DNA of 64,000 nucleotides from Oscheius tipulae (taxonomy: Eukaryota > Nematoda > Chromadorea > Rhabditida > Rhabditidae), in NCBI GenBank assembly GCA_037178975.1, contig JASJZH010000005.1:8022501-8086500 (forward strand), read 5' to 3'. The notes below the pieces were generated by a model that did not search any database, was not told where the DNA came from, and saw only the letters and a list, made by a program, of their open reading frames with translations. Numbering within the stretch: the stretch's first letter is position 1; every line of letters begins with the position of its first letter. The position numbers were made by a program, and so were the translations under genes. Shown piece after piece: positions 43,130-53,700 of the stretch.

Positions 43130-43485
43130 TAAAATGTCAAAGGTCCCGACATCTTTGATGTCTCATCAGCTCCCAGATGTACTCTCTCACAAGCTCGGCT
43201 TTCTCGGCTATTCAGCTCGACATCTTCTGGACTATTTGCCGACATTCCCTCTACAAGTTTTACACCTGTTCCAATACTATGTTTATTGTGGGACGAATGT
43301 AAAGTCAGGTGAGCCCCCGAAGTAGATGCGGTGTAATTGAAGTCTTACCATAGCGCTTGTACCTGATGGAAGACGCGATCTCAATACAGTACACACATAA
43401 ATCAACTCGTCTTTTTAGCTCACAGATGAAACAGGGGAGGATCAGGACAAAAAGTGCATGAATGCCAAAAAAAGGTCTAAATGAT
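43130..43485 (-). pseudogene. Fragments of a second receptor, scrambled order
   Basis: At about 43270-43130 the minus strand reads AEKAELVREYIWELMRHQR, clearly related to VELRELIWELVGRQA of the intact receptor (before helix 3), but with stops on both sides. At about 43475-43345 it reads GIHALFVLILPCFICELKRR, resembling the helix 7 end. The helix 7-like piece lies 5' of the helix 3-like piece on this strand, which is the wrong order for one gene. These are therefore probably remnants of one or more decayed paralogues next to the intact copy. Confidence 0.55.
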
Positions 43486-44476
43486 CGATTTGCGGTCAAA
43501 GAGATGCATCGAGGCTGTGTGTGTGTGTCTGCTGACTACTGCAATTACGGATCCGGACACCGGGCGGCTTCTGTGGCAGCAGCATGTTGGCCAACTTTGG
43601 GATTACATCGTCCCGGGACAACCAGTAGTCTAAAAGATTTTCTGATCTCTTACTTGACCACTGCGAATGGATCTACGAACCGTAATTACCATAGAGGGGA
43701 AACGGGCTGGCGGTGGCTGAGGACGCGCTCAAGGACAGAGCTCCTCTCTTTTGAGAGACAGACAGACCGGAAGACGCGATTAGTTCAGACCTTTGCCGTT
43801 TGGTGTGGTGGTCCTCTTACCCAAAATCTGTAACAAACTTTCTATTTCAACCGAGGTTCTCGCTAGTGCCATTATCCTCTGCCCCTACAGTGTGACCTGT
43901 AAGGATTCACTAGGTTTTTCCCAGTTCTTCATCAAAACCAAGACCGCTTGTAAAAAATGGTCAGTCTTCCCGCAGCAATTAGCATCGCTCACTCTCTCTC
44001 TCTCTCCTCAACTGGACACGCGCGGGAGAGAGAGGCTGCCCATTTCTGACCATCTGCCGTCCATTGATCCCCTCGAAATTTCGAAGCCAGCCAGCTGTTC
44101 TCTCCTTTTTCTTCCCGTTAGTCATGACTACAGAGGGAGGGGAGGGGGGAAGGAAGTGACTCATTGTTTGGTACTTTATATCGACTTTTCTCCTTCTGAT
44201 TATAGGTGCCTATAAATGGCCATGTTCCCACACCTCTTTGTGTATCAATATTTGCCGAGCTGAAATTCACACAGACACATGCAAACTGTCCATCTGACAA
44301 ATGTTTTTGATCGACTCTCATTCACTCACTCTCTCTCTCTCTCTCTGAAAATGGCCTCCTTTCGCAATCTCCCAGGCTGTTTTCGATGGGCTGCGTTTTC
44401 CTTATCTCGGCTTTCCAGCCCTCTTGTTTTTCTCGCCTTTTCTCGACAAAATTTTATAATTTTCAGTCAGTACAGA

Positions 44477-46479
44477 ATGGAACCCATATCGTCGGACACT
44501 GAGGATATTCTGTACTACCAGGCCTCTGGATTGGGTGAGTTTTACTGAGAAAGCACCAAACTTATAAAACATAAGGGGTATTAAAAGTGTTTTCTTCGGT
44601 TTTATTGGCAGAAAACATGGTTTCTCACCATCAGGGATCGAACATGAGAGCTGTTGCACCGCTATCAAAGCTCTTACCGACTGCGCAATTGTGGGTAGTC
44701 AGCGGGAATATTCAGCTAGTTACAGGAATCTTGTCTTGTGTATTGTTTTGTCTCGTAAGAATAATCGTCCCCTCAATCTGTCACCATCTGGCAGTACGTT
44801 TTCTAGTCGGAGATCGATGCTGAGACGTTCCAGATGCAAATGAGCTCCGCCCAGAATATGATGACTCACTCTTCCTCCAATATCCGTCTCTCTGTCTTCT
44901 CGCACATTTCACAGCCCTCACAAGGCCGGTTTCAAATGTTTTGAAGACACTTTCAACGGCAACTTCACTTTTTTTCCATCGATGAAGTGTCTGTGCTTTG
45001 ATGAGGGTGTTTAGCTGTTCTTGGACTTGCTTCTAAGAAGTCTCTCTGTCCCTCTGTCTGTCTGTCTGTTTATCGTCTGTCCCAAAGGGAATATTTCGAA
45101 ACACTTGGCAAAATGAATAATCCTCTCCAGTTCTAATCAGCCTGCCATTGGGCTCTGCTGGTAATTGTGCTGCCATGCAAATGGGCATCGATTGCGGCAG
45201 TCACTCTCTCATCCATCCATCCTTGTCTACCAATAATCCTTTGTGTCTCATTGCACCCAATCTGCCAATTACGAGGTGGGGTAACATGATACCGACCCAA
45301 TTCTCTCCTTCTGTAAGACAGGCTCCGATTTCAGTCAGTATATCTCTTTCTCCCTCTGTTTTTCGTTAGCCGATCGTCTATGCATTAACCCCTTATGGCC
45401 TGCGCTCTCGCTCACTCTCAATCAGCTGCCATAATAATGGCCTCCAGTCCATTCCTTGCCTCTTACTGGTTACCTACTCTCGTCCCTATCCACCTACTGC
45501 AGCATGTCCGATACCGAAGACGTCCAGCAGCAACAGCCGGTCGAGCAAAAGCACATTGAAGAGATTCCGACTGTAGAACGAGAGGAAGAGGCTTCGGTTC
45601 TGCCAGTAGAAGAGAATGACTCACAGGAAGAGGAACTGCAGGGTATGTTGAAGAAACCAAGGATAAGTTACCAGACGGTCTACCAAACTTGGATGCCATC
45701 TGGGTCTCGTCACTAATCCACCCTGGCCTGCATGGCCAGACCAGAATAGGCAGCGCACTGCTTACAGAAATGGCCAGTCTTGGTAGAGGTGTTGGTATTC
45801 TGTCAGAGCAGTAATATGTAGGAACCATCTTTCCTGTCCCTTATCAATGTTCCAATTTTGACAGTCCTGCTGATTTCGGTGTGTTTCTATTGTTTTTTGG
45901 AAAGCTGCGGAGGTTATCCTTGTTTCCGAAGCTTTCAATTGGTTGCCCCAGCTATCGGTTTCGATCGATTCACTTTGTGTAAAAGTACAGATAACTTTTT
46001 AAAACTTGTGAAAGCGCGATGACAGACTCCAAGGTGTGTATCAGAGCAGGTAGTAACGGGAACAGTGACAGTGACATTCAGTAGCCTACCTTTGTTCGTG
46101 ATGACAATCTTCTCGAACTTCGGCTCCGTCGGATCGATGGGACACGTCGTATACATCTCCTTTCCCTCCCTTTCATTCCTCCTGATCCAGCTGCTACTGT
46201 TGAGTCGACGGGAAGACGAACGGAGCGCGGAGACAGCTCGCATTGAAGAGACACTCGCACACGAAGAGTCAACCTTCTGTTGGCGACGAAAGCGCTGGAC
46301 TAGATTGCCAAGTTTGGTAATTGCGGACTTTTAGGCTTGACTTGTTATGATGTATCAAGGATTTATAGCTACAGATTCAGAGAGAAACACAGTAGGACAG
46401 GGAGCAAAATAAAGAAAGACAGAAACATAGAGTTACAGTGACAGAGAGACAGGCTCCGAGCTGGACGTTAACTATCTAA

Positions 46480-46513
<34 letters not shown>

Positions 46514-47924
46514 AAAAACAACAGTGTCCATATCAAAACTTACGCGACTCACAGCCACAAAGTCTGCTATGACGCTCGTTTTGCCACCCGTTCCATGCGA
46601 ATTTCGATGATGTCTTTTCTCGGCCCGTTTCGGCGATGCTTTGTTTCTCATTGCCAGCTCAGCCCTTCCGACACCGATTCTTCCCCGAATTGTCTCACAG
46701 AGAAACATTCTGTCTCTCTCCTCCAGCCATGAGCTACAGCAGCCGCTATGGCTCTTCTTACAGCTCCTATTCCTCGCCGCGTTACGACCGTTCCGACTCC
46801 CGGTTTGGCGTGAAGCTTACTGAATACATACTCTCTGTTCAGACGCGATTCCAATTACAGTAGTGGTAGCTATCGTAGAGACTCGGGTACGGGAACCTCC
46901 CGCTATGGCGATTACGGCAGTTCTCGATTCTCGACCTCTCGCGACCGAAGCTTTGACTATACCTCAAAGTATACCGACCCAGACAGGTTCTCCAAATACC
47001 GACAGCCATCAGTTACTGAAAGTAAGAGAGATTGTATCAGTTCTTCTTTAATGGTTAGCCAGGCTGATAGGTCTTTGATCTTTTCACTGCGGGTTGTTTC
47101 CCTGGCACAGTGCTAAGTGGCGCTGCATATATACGATCCGCGAGGTCCGGGATTCGGATAAGGGAGATAAAAAACCTTTGTTTTTCGTTGGAAGCGCATC
47201 ATTACTTGCCAGAACCTTTATAACTCGTCATATTTCAGAATCCTACGACACCGAACCATCTGCTGTCCAAGCTGAAGAGAATGAGGAGACTCACGGTACA
47301 GACAATCCCTCTCTTTAACCGATGGAAATAGAAGAGAAAGAGAGACTGAGAAACAAAGTGACGGAGTGACAGAGAACAGAGAGAGAGAGAGACGACTAAA
47401 ATCCTTTTCAGAGCCAGTAGTCCTGCAAGAAAGCGACGTGGACCACTTTTCTCCCTTAGTCGAGGAGAATATCCTGGAGTACGAGCAGGACCATCTGGAG
47501 ACCGAGCCGGAGCCCGAATCCGAATCCGTTCACGACGCGGAGGAGTTGGTCCGAGAGCCGACTCCCGAACCGCCAGTCTATGTCACGGAGACCACCGTCC
47601 GTCGAGAATCCGTCTCATCTCCCAACGAGAACAACAACCCCGAGATGTTCAAGAGTCCAAAGAAGCTGGGTGGCGGAGTCTGGCCCCCGCAGGACGAGTC
47701 CTTCCAGAAGGTTGGCGGGATTCCGGAGGATACCGGTGTTGGAAAGAGTAAGCTACTTGAGGTAACTTAGGTTAAAAAGTTTAGAGCGAGTCTCTGACCT
47801 GATCGCACGTTTCAACGCCGGAAACGTCGAGAACGATGGGCTATCCAAGACCGACTCGGCCTACAAGCAGGCCTATGGGGCCAGTGGTAGGAACGGAAAG
47901 GTGCAGCAGTCCGTCTTCCACTGA
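44477..47924 (+). CDS. Low-complexity acidic protein with three alternative starts
   Basis: Three ATG exons each follow a splice-acceptor AG by at most ten bases: 44477-44534 (MEPISSDTEDILYYQASGLG), 45504-45642 (MSDTEDVQQQQPVEQ...) and 46729-46802 (MSYSSRYGSSYSSYSS). The common part is 46843-47021 (Tyr/Ser/Arg-rich; perhaps only with the third start), 47239-47295, 47412-47747 and 47785-47924, with AATAAA at about 48014. The first two starts end in phase 1, and every common exon also ends in phase 1, so the starts can splice to different downstream exons without breaking the frame. The body is Glu-rich (EPEPESESVHDAEELVREP). The C-terminus (SDLIARFNAGNVENDGLSK, ending QQSVFH) looks like a short conserved motif. 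Family and function are unknown. A cytoskeletal or muscle scaffold would fit the composition, but that is only a guess. Confidence 0.65.
46483..46518. repeat. Poly-C / poly-A tract
   Basis: About 21 consecutive C are followed directly by about 15 A. It lies just upstream of the third alternative first exon. It may be a structure-forming or slippage-prone site, or partly an assembly artefact. Confidence 0.8.
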
Positions 47925-48222
47925 ATGAAAAATTGCCACATTATTTGATATTTTGGGTAGTCCTGCTTGTCCAAATCCACTTATATTCTCTTCTCGCAAT
48001 ACATGTCAATGCACAATAAAGCTTCTATCTGTCCAGGGACTGTCAAGAGACAGAGAGAGAGACAAAGAGACAGAGAAACAGAGCGATCCTCGAACTTGGA
48101 CAAACTCTAGAAGGAAGTAAAAAACAAGCCTTCGTCGAACAGTTTACGAATTGCCCGAACTGAATTGATAAGACCTAGACCAGGCTTTAAAACCACCAAC
48201 ATTCTGACCTGTTTTCTCAATC

Positions 48223-48893
48223 ATGAAAACTATCTTCTTCTGTCTTCTGTCCTCTCTCGCTCTAGCCAATGACCAGACAGTCAAGGATAAAATATTTGCG
48301 GTATGTAGCTCTTCATCTCATACCGATCAATATACCCTAACGCGTAGGCGGTGTTTTCAGGTCCAAAATGACAGTTCTGAGTTTTTTTGATGTTCTGCCC
48401 TCGATCTGTTCTTCAAGTTTATAGAACATCGGAAAGGCTGGAAATACTGTCTTGACCTTGAAAATACCACGTACGCAATCCCGCGTTTTTTATGATCAAT
48501 TTCCATGTTTAGGAATTGACCCCGCGAATCCTCGAAGTCTTGGGTGAAGTTCTCATGAACGGGGACGACCTCGTTGTAGAAAACATCCGGAAAGACACCG
48601 AAATCTGCGGCAACTTTGACATTTCCCTGGATAAGAGGATAGCCCAGCTGGAGGACTACTTCTACTCGAACTCAGAGGACAAGGACAAGGAAAGATGTCA
48701 TGGAGACGCGGTTCGTGACTGCACATGGTTCCAGCAGAAGTTCGATGTGGTCAAGACGATGGGACTGAAGCCAGCAGTACTGAAAGAGGCTTTGTCTCTT
48801 GCCTATGACGAAAAACTTATTGGATTGATAAGAAATGTCACAATTTCTCGACTCAACTTGATAGTTGAGCAAAATACTGTAAAGAAGGTATAA
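48223..48893 (+). CDS. Secreted helical protein, unrecognised
   Basis: Two exons (48223-48300 and 48513-48893) join in phase 0 to 152 residues. The start MKTIFFCLLSSLALA is a signal peptide. The mature protein is acidic and mostly helical (RILEVLGEVLMNGDDLVVEN, KRIAQLEDYFYSNSED), with three Cys (EICGN, RCHGD, DCTWF). This is the build of many small worm secreted proteins, but it matches no named family that I recall. The intron contains a family B foldback repeat. The stop lies about 35 bp from the end of the Mpv17 pseudogene on the other strand. Confidence 0.7.
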
Positions 48894-48929
48894 ATTTATT
48901 GGACACAGTGGAAGTATCTCTGTCTCGCT

Positions 48930-49372
48930 TTTTTTCTTGACCTTCTCAATTTCATTTCCATCATAGTTTTCCTTCTCTATGCAGGCCAGAATGATGCCGT
49001 AAATCAGCCCGACCGTGTTCAGGTTGATCAGTTAGATCTTGAAGGGTATCCAATAGAAGTTGACGTAGTTGGTCGTGGGTCAGACCACAAGATCTGTGTA
49101 AAAGTATTCCCAGAACTTTGTCTTCCATTCCTTAACGGCGGTTTCGTGTGTTTTCCCTTCGAAAAGGGCAGTCGTGATGATGATGAAGGCCGTGGTGAAG
49201 AGATGTGTGCACATGTCGAAGAAGAGCTTCTTCATGACGACCACGTGGCGCGTGCCGCGGAATCGGGTCCGTTTAAGCATCTTATAGAAGAAGTGGGTCC
49301 ATGGGGTCGAGATGAAACCCGCTGCCGCCGCGAAGGCCAGACTCTGGCTGATCTCCCAGCCAGTTACCTAAG
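48930..49372 (-). pseudogene. Mpv17/PMP22-family pseudogene
   Basis: One minus-strand frame reads through the whole C-terminal Mpv17 domain: SLAFAAAAGFISTPWTHFFY, RFRGTRHVVVMKKLFFDM, TKFWEYFYTDLVV, then PTTNYVNFYWIPFKI and LINLNTVGLIYGIILACIE. It is interrupted by TGA at 49082-49080, where the family has the invariant Trp of the WP..N..NF signature, and by TAA at 49034-49032. The layout otherwise matches the intact homologue at 49952-50693 in the opposite orientation. The N-terminal exons are missing. It was probably inactivated fairly recently because the rest of the frame is clean. Confidence 0.85.
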
Positions 49373-49429
49373 ATGACTTGGTCCATTATGATTACACCAC
49401 ATACCTATATATAAAAACTGTTTTCAATG

Positions 49430-49670
49430 GGGCGATCGAACCCGCGTTGTTCGAGCACTAGCCTGTCGCTTTAGCTCGGTCAAAATGTCAAGGGCCCGCA
49501 ATGTCTCACCCATTCCCTCTCGGCAGGCTTCGCGGATGATCCAATATGATTCCTTACATCATTACCTAAATCAGGTCTTAAGTGTTTGAGGTACCGCACA
49601 GTTCTGACCCTTCGCAAGCAGAGGTTGAACAGATTTTGGAAGGCCCTCCTTCGAGGAGAGCAGCAATATC
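49430..49670 (-). mobile_element. Pol III-box dispersed element, family C copy
   Basis: On the minus strand a conserved block (GGTACCTCAAACACTTAAGA, GAGAGGGAATGGGTGAGAC) precedes TAAAGCGACAGGCTAGTGC and AACGCGGGTTCGATCGCC, the A and B box region. It lies between the Mpv17 pseudogene and the Mpv17 gene. Confidence 0.7.
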
Positions 49671-49951
49671 ATTTTTTTGCTGTAAGCGTTTTGTATTTTA
49701 TAGAAAGGTTACTTCCATTCTGCGAGGAATGTGCCACATGCTCGGAAGTTAGTAGAATACTTCGATCTTTTGTTATTACCAAGTACAATTTTTGTTTCGA
49801 AAACTATAAAAAGTTTAAAATTGGAAGCAAAACAAAAGCTATTTTCGTCTGTTGGGCCCATCCGATGAGGTACGTTCACCGCTTGGCACCTCTACTTTCG
49901 CACATTTGCAGTTCGGTGTGCATTGATTGACAAACTACTGACCATCGGCAG

Positions 49952-50693
49952 ATGAAGGGATTCATATTGCTTCAAAATGCTAAAGTAGGTCCCAGTTCCC
50001 TTTACCAATACAATAGAAACTTAGAACTTCATTCTAAGACATCTTCTATGGACCAATATAATCTCGAGCGGAATCGTTTACGCCGTCGGAGACTATCTGG
50101 AGCAACTGATCACGCAACAAGTCAAAAATAAGGGATGGGACCGTCGACAGACCTACATCCAATCGACAGCCAGTATGACAGGTCCTACCAGTTTCCTTGT
50201 CTGTCTCTGTCCTTTTGGTATCTCTCTTTGATAGTCTACTGTCTCTCTATGTCGCTCTGTCGCATAATCTCTGAACAAGGTTAAATTTTCAGTCGCCCCT
50301 ATCGAGTATCTCTTCTACCGCTCCCTGGACAGAGTGAACTTCTCAGGAACTCGGAACCGGATCGTCGTGAAGAAGATGTTTTTCGACGCCGTGAGCAATC
50401 CAGTCCTCAGCGGCTGTTTCATCATCTCCGCCGCGCTTCTATCCGGAAGAAGTCTCAAGCAGGCTCTAATCGAGTACAAGAAAAAGTTCTGGGACATTCT
50501 GACCGTGGACACGCTCTACTGGCCTCTGGCCAACTACCTCAACTTCAAGTATCTGCCATTCAAGTACCGAATCATCTACATCAATATGGTGACGCTCGTC
50601 TACAGTGTCATCATGGCCCACATTCGGAAGATGAAACCACTGGAAGCTGGCGAGATGGAGACGACGACCGACGAGAGCAGATCGGAGAAATAA
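49952..50693 (+). CDS. Mpv17/PMP22-family membrane protein
   Basis: Exons 49952-49984, 50025-50181 and 50293-50693 join in phase to 196 residues, the usual length. Mpv17-family proteins are four-helix proteins of the inner mitochondrial or peroxisomal membrane; loss affects mitochondrial DNA maintenance in animals. Family landmarks are SSGIVYAVGDYLEQLI (motif A..GD...Q), RRQTYIQSTASMTVAPIEYL, GTRNRIVVKKMFFDAVSNPV and the signature WPLANYLNFKYLPFKYR. It is closer to the Mpv17-like-2 branch. The ATG follows GGCAG directly, a possible leader acceptor. The C-terminal 20 residues are charged (GEMETTTDESRSEK). The P450 gene ends tail-to-tail about 105 bp away. Confidence 0.9.
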
Positions 50694-50799
50694 TTTGGTT
50701 CGGAATCGGGTAACTTTAAAATACAGACGAGATGAGGATAGTCAGAGCGCCGGAAATGTTTTTATTCCTGCTTATCTACAAATTACGACCAATACTCGT

Positions 50800-53700
50800 C
50801 TACTTTCTTCTAGAAACTCGCGCCTTATATGGCTGAGCAGTTCTCAAACTGCCGTCCTCTTGAAGCGCGTTCATCTTGGGCAAGGCGTCTTCGACTGCTT
50901 CAAAATTGTACGAATGGACCATATTGCCAATAATCTGGAAACTGTGAGTAGGAGTTCGTCTATACTGAAGTTATGTCTCTGTGTGTCTGTCTCTCTATCT
51001 CTCCCTCATAATAACGAACCAAATAGAGCTCAGCTCTGGCCAAAGCCTCTCCAATGCAAGCTCTCTTCCCGAGACTGAACGGGACGACATATTGATCCGA
51101 TTCTCCTTGTAGGAAACGATCTGGATAGAACTGAACAAGGATTTTGTCAACAAATTAAATGGCAAACCGTCTCTGGTTCCTTGAAGTTCTGCTTGTCGTT
51201 CATTATGCCCGACATTATCATCGCCACGACTGCTCCTTTCCGAATGAGGTAGCTCCCAACCATCACATCCTCGTCAGCTACTCTCCACAAGTTCATGGGG
51301 ATTATTGACGAAACTCGGAGGGTTTCCTGTGCTTAGTCGTGTCACTTTTACTCACAGTACCTTGAAAACGTCGTTGCGGGTCCTATTGACATAATTGAGG
51401 TGTCAGGATAAAATACTCAGCCAAAGAATTCAAAGTCAAGTTGGCACCAAAATATGCAATTTGGCCGAGTATTCAATGCTGCCATCGTATATTCTTGTCT
51501 ATGGGTCCCATAACGAACATTTTTTTTAAAGGACTGCTTATTCAATTTTCTGGCTGATCCGACGGTCAAAGGACTTACCTGCACTACGGCTGTCAAGTAA
51601 GGAGTCTTCGGTCTGTCTCCAAGGGTAACTGCCCTACTTCTTCCAACCACGCTGTCTAGTTCGGTGCGTAGTTTTTCCATCGCCTAGAAACAAAACATTG
51701 CATACCGAAACAGTTCGAATTGAAGCCATACGTGACAAAATAATGATATTTTTCGAGCTCAAGACAGCATTTATCAACTTTTCGATGTTTTACAAAATTG
51801 TAGCCTTTGATCTGTTCTACAACTTTGCAGAACATTGCAAAGCTCAGGAATGTTGCCTCGATCCCGAAAACAGGTTTTTTTGGTGAGGCACTGTTGGAAC
51901 TTGAAGCTTACTTTTGGATTGAGAAGGATGTAAGCAAGTGCCCAGTAGAGAGTGGTAGCGGTGGTTTCTTGTCCAGCCATCCAGAGGTCAAAGAGGGTAA
52001 CAACCAGACTCTCCTCACTGTTTATAACATGGAAAAGTTTGGGAGAGGGCTGGGCCAGGATCGAACCCGCAACGCTTGAGCGCGAGGCTGTCGCTTTATC
52101 CACTAGGCCAAGTTTCAGAGCGCCCACCGAGTCTCACCCGTTTTCTCTCGACTGGCTTCGCGGACAAGGTTTTCTGATTATCTTTATCTCGTCACCTACA
52201 TTAGGTCCTAAGTGTTTGAGGTACCGCATATTTCCAACCCTGCAAAAGCAGAGGTTGAGAAAATTTTGGAAGGCTCTCCTTGGAGGGGAGCAACAATTTC
52301 CTTTTCTGTTTTGTTTCAAAAACTATAAATAGTAAAATTGGAAGCAAAAGATAGCTATTCTCGTCGGTTGGGCCCTCTACGATATCGTGGCAGAAGCAAC
52401 GTTCTCCCAGGGACGCATCTCCCGAACTGACTCGATTTGGCCTGACTTGCAAAGTGTAATTGCTGTCACAAAGTATGTGTGACAAATTGCCAATATGGGA
52501 TTCAGACAGACACACAAACAAAGACTTTTGGGCATTTAGAATTAGATTGGGCCCATCCGATGAGGTTCGTTCTCCACTTGGCTCCTCTAAGTTCACACCT
52601 TCGAGGGCGAGGTTGTCGCTTCATCCACCAGGCCAATTTAGCGCCCGCCGTGTCTCTGCCATTTTCTATCGGCAGGCTTTGCGGACTAGATTTTCTGATT
52701 TTCTCTGTCGTCACCTACATTAGGTCCTAAGTGTTTGAGGAACCGCACAGTTTCGACCCTGCGCAAGCAGGTTGAGTAAGTTTTGGAAATCCTTCGAGGG
52801 GAGCAACCGTATGACCTACTCAAAGCTTTGGCCAGCATCTGATTTCTTCATCTGATTGAGAAAGGCTTCAGCGAAGTCATCAGCTGCCTCTCCCTTTCCT
52901 TCCATTTGCAGTTTTCTGAAAATGTGAATGTACCATCACTGCATTGAATACTCAGCCAAGCTTCGTCCTGCGCGACTGTTTCGGTTCTCAAATTTTCCGG
53001 CCGGCTGAAAAGCCGTGTACGCAAGGTAAATCGGTTATTTAGGGGTCAAGACGAAGTTTTTTGAGCTTTTTAATGTTCTACAAAGTTGAAGAACAGACTT
53101 CTTTATTCCGAAATGAACGATTTACGTTACTCATCTTGAGCACATTACCAATTTAAATCGTATTAACGGTCCCACGGGAAAGTTTTCAAAGGACTGTAAA
53201 TTAAAGAGCCTACTTCTCCGTGACCTGCTCCTTCAAAAAAGCGAAAACCGGCTGGAGGATGTTCAACATTCGGGCATAGCGAGCCTTGAAAAACGGCAGG
53301 TTCTTGTTCCAGTCAGCCATCAAAACGTCCAGAGGGGAGATATCCTTGAGCATTTTGTCCATTTCAGTCTTGATCTTGAAGAATTCGACTTCCTTCTCCT
53401 GAAGCAACGTTTTAAGCATCTCAAGTCCCCGTTACCTCTGAGAATCTCTCAGAGAAGAGCATTCGATTTATAATGTTTCCGACAGTGACATCAAAAAAGC
53501 GATGTGGATCCAGGATGAGCTCTCCTCCTGCCTCGGAAATATCCTTGTCGAGGCGGGACATCCTGAAGAAATATTCATTTGGGTGTCGTGGCAACACGAG
53601 AACTGGAATGTTGGTCATTTGCAGGCCTATTCTTAGAGCAGCTATTTCCCTTTTTCGTATCAAGACTTTCAGCCAAGGCTAGTTCAGAACTAAGACTCAA

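Noticed and set aside
45935-46243. A minus-strand exon reading MYTTCPIDPTEPKFEKIV, ending at a GT donor
   Set aside because: Attractive start and donor, but no downstream exon could be found within the intron of the + gene. Left out for lack of support.
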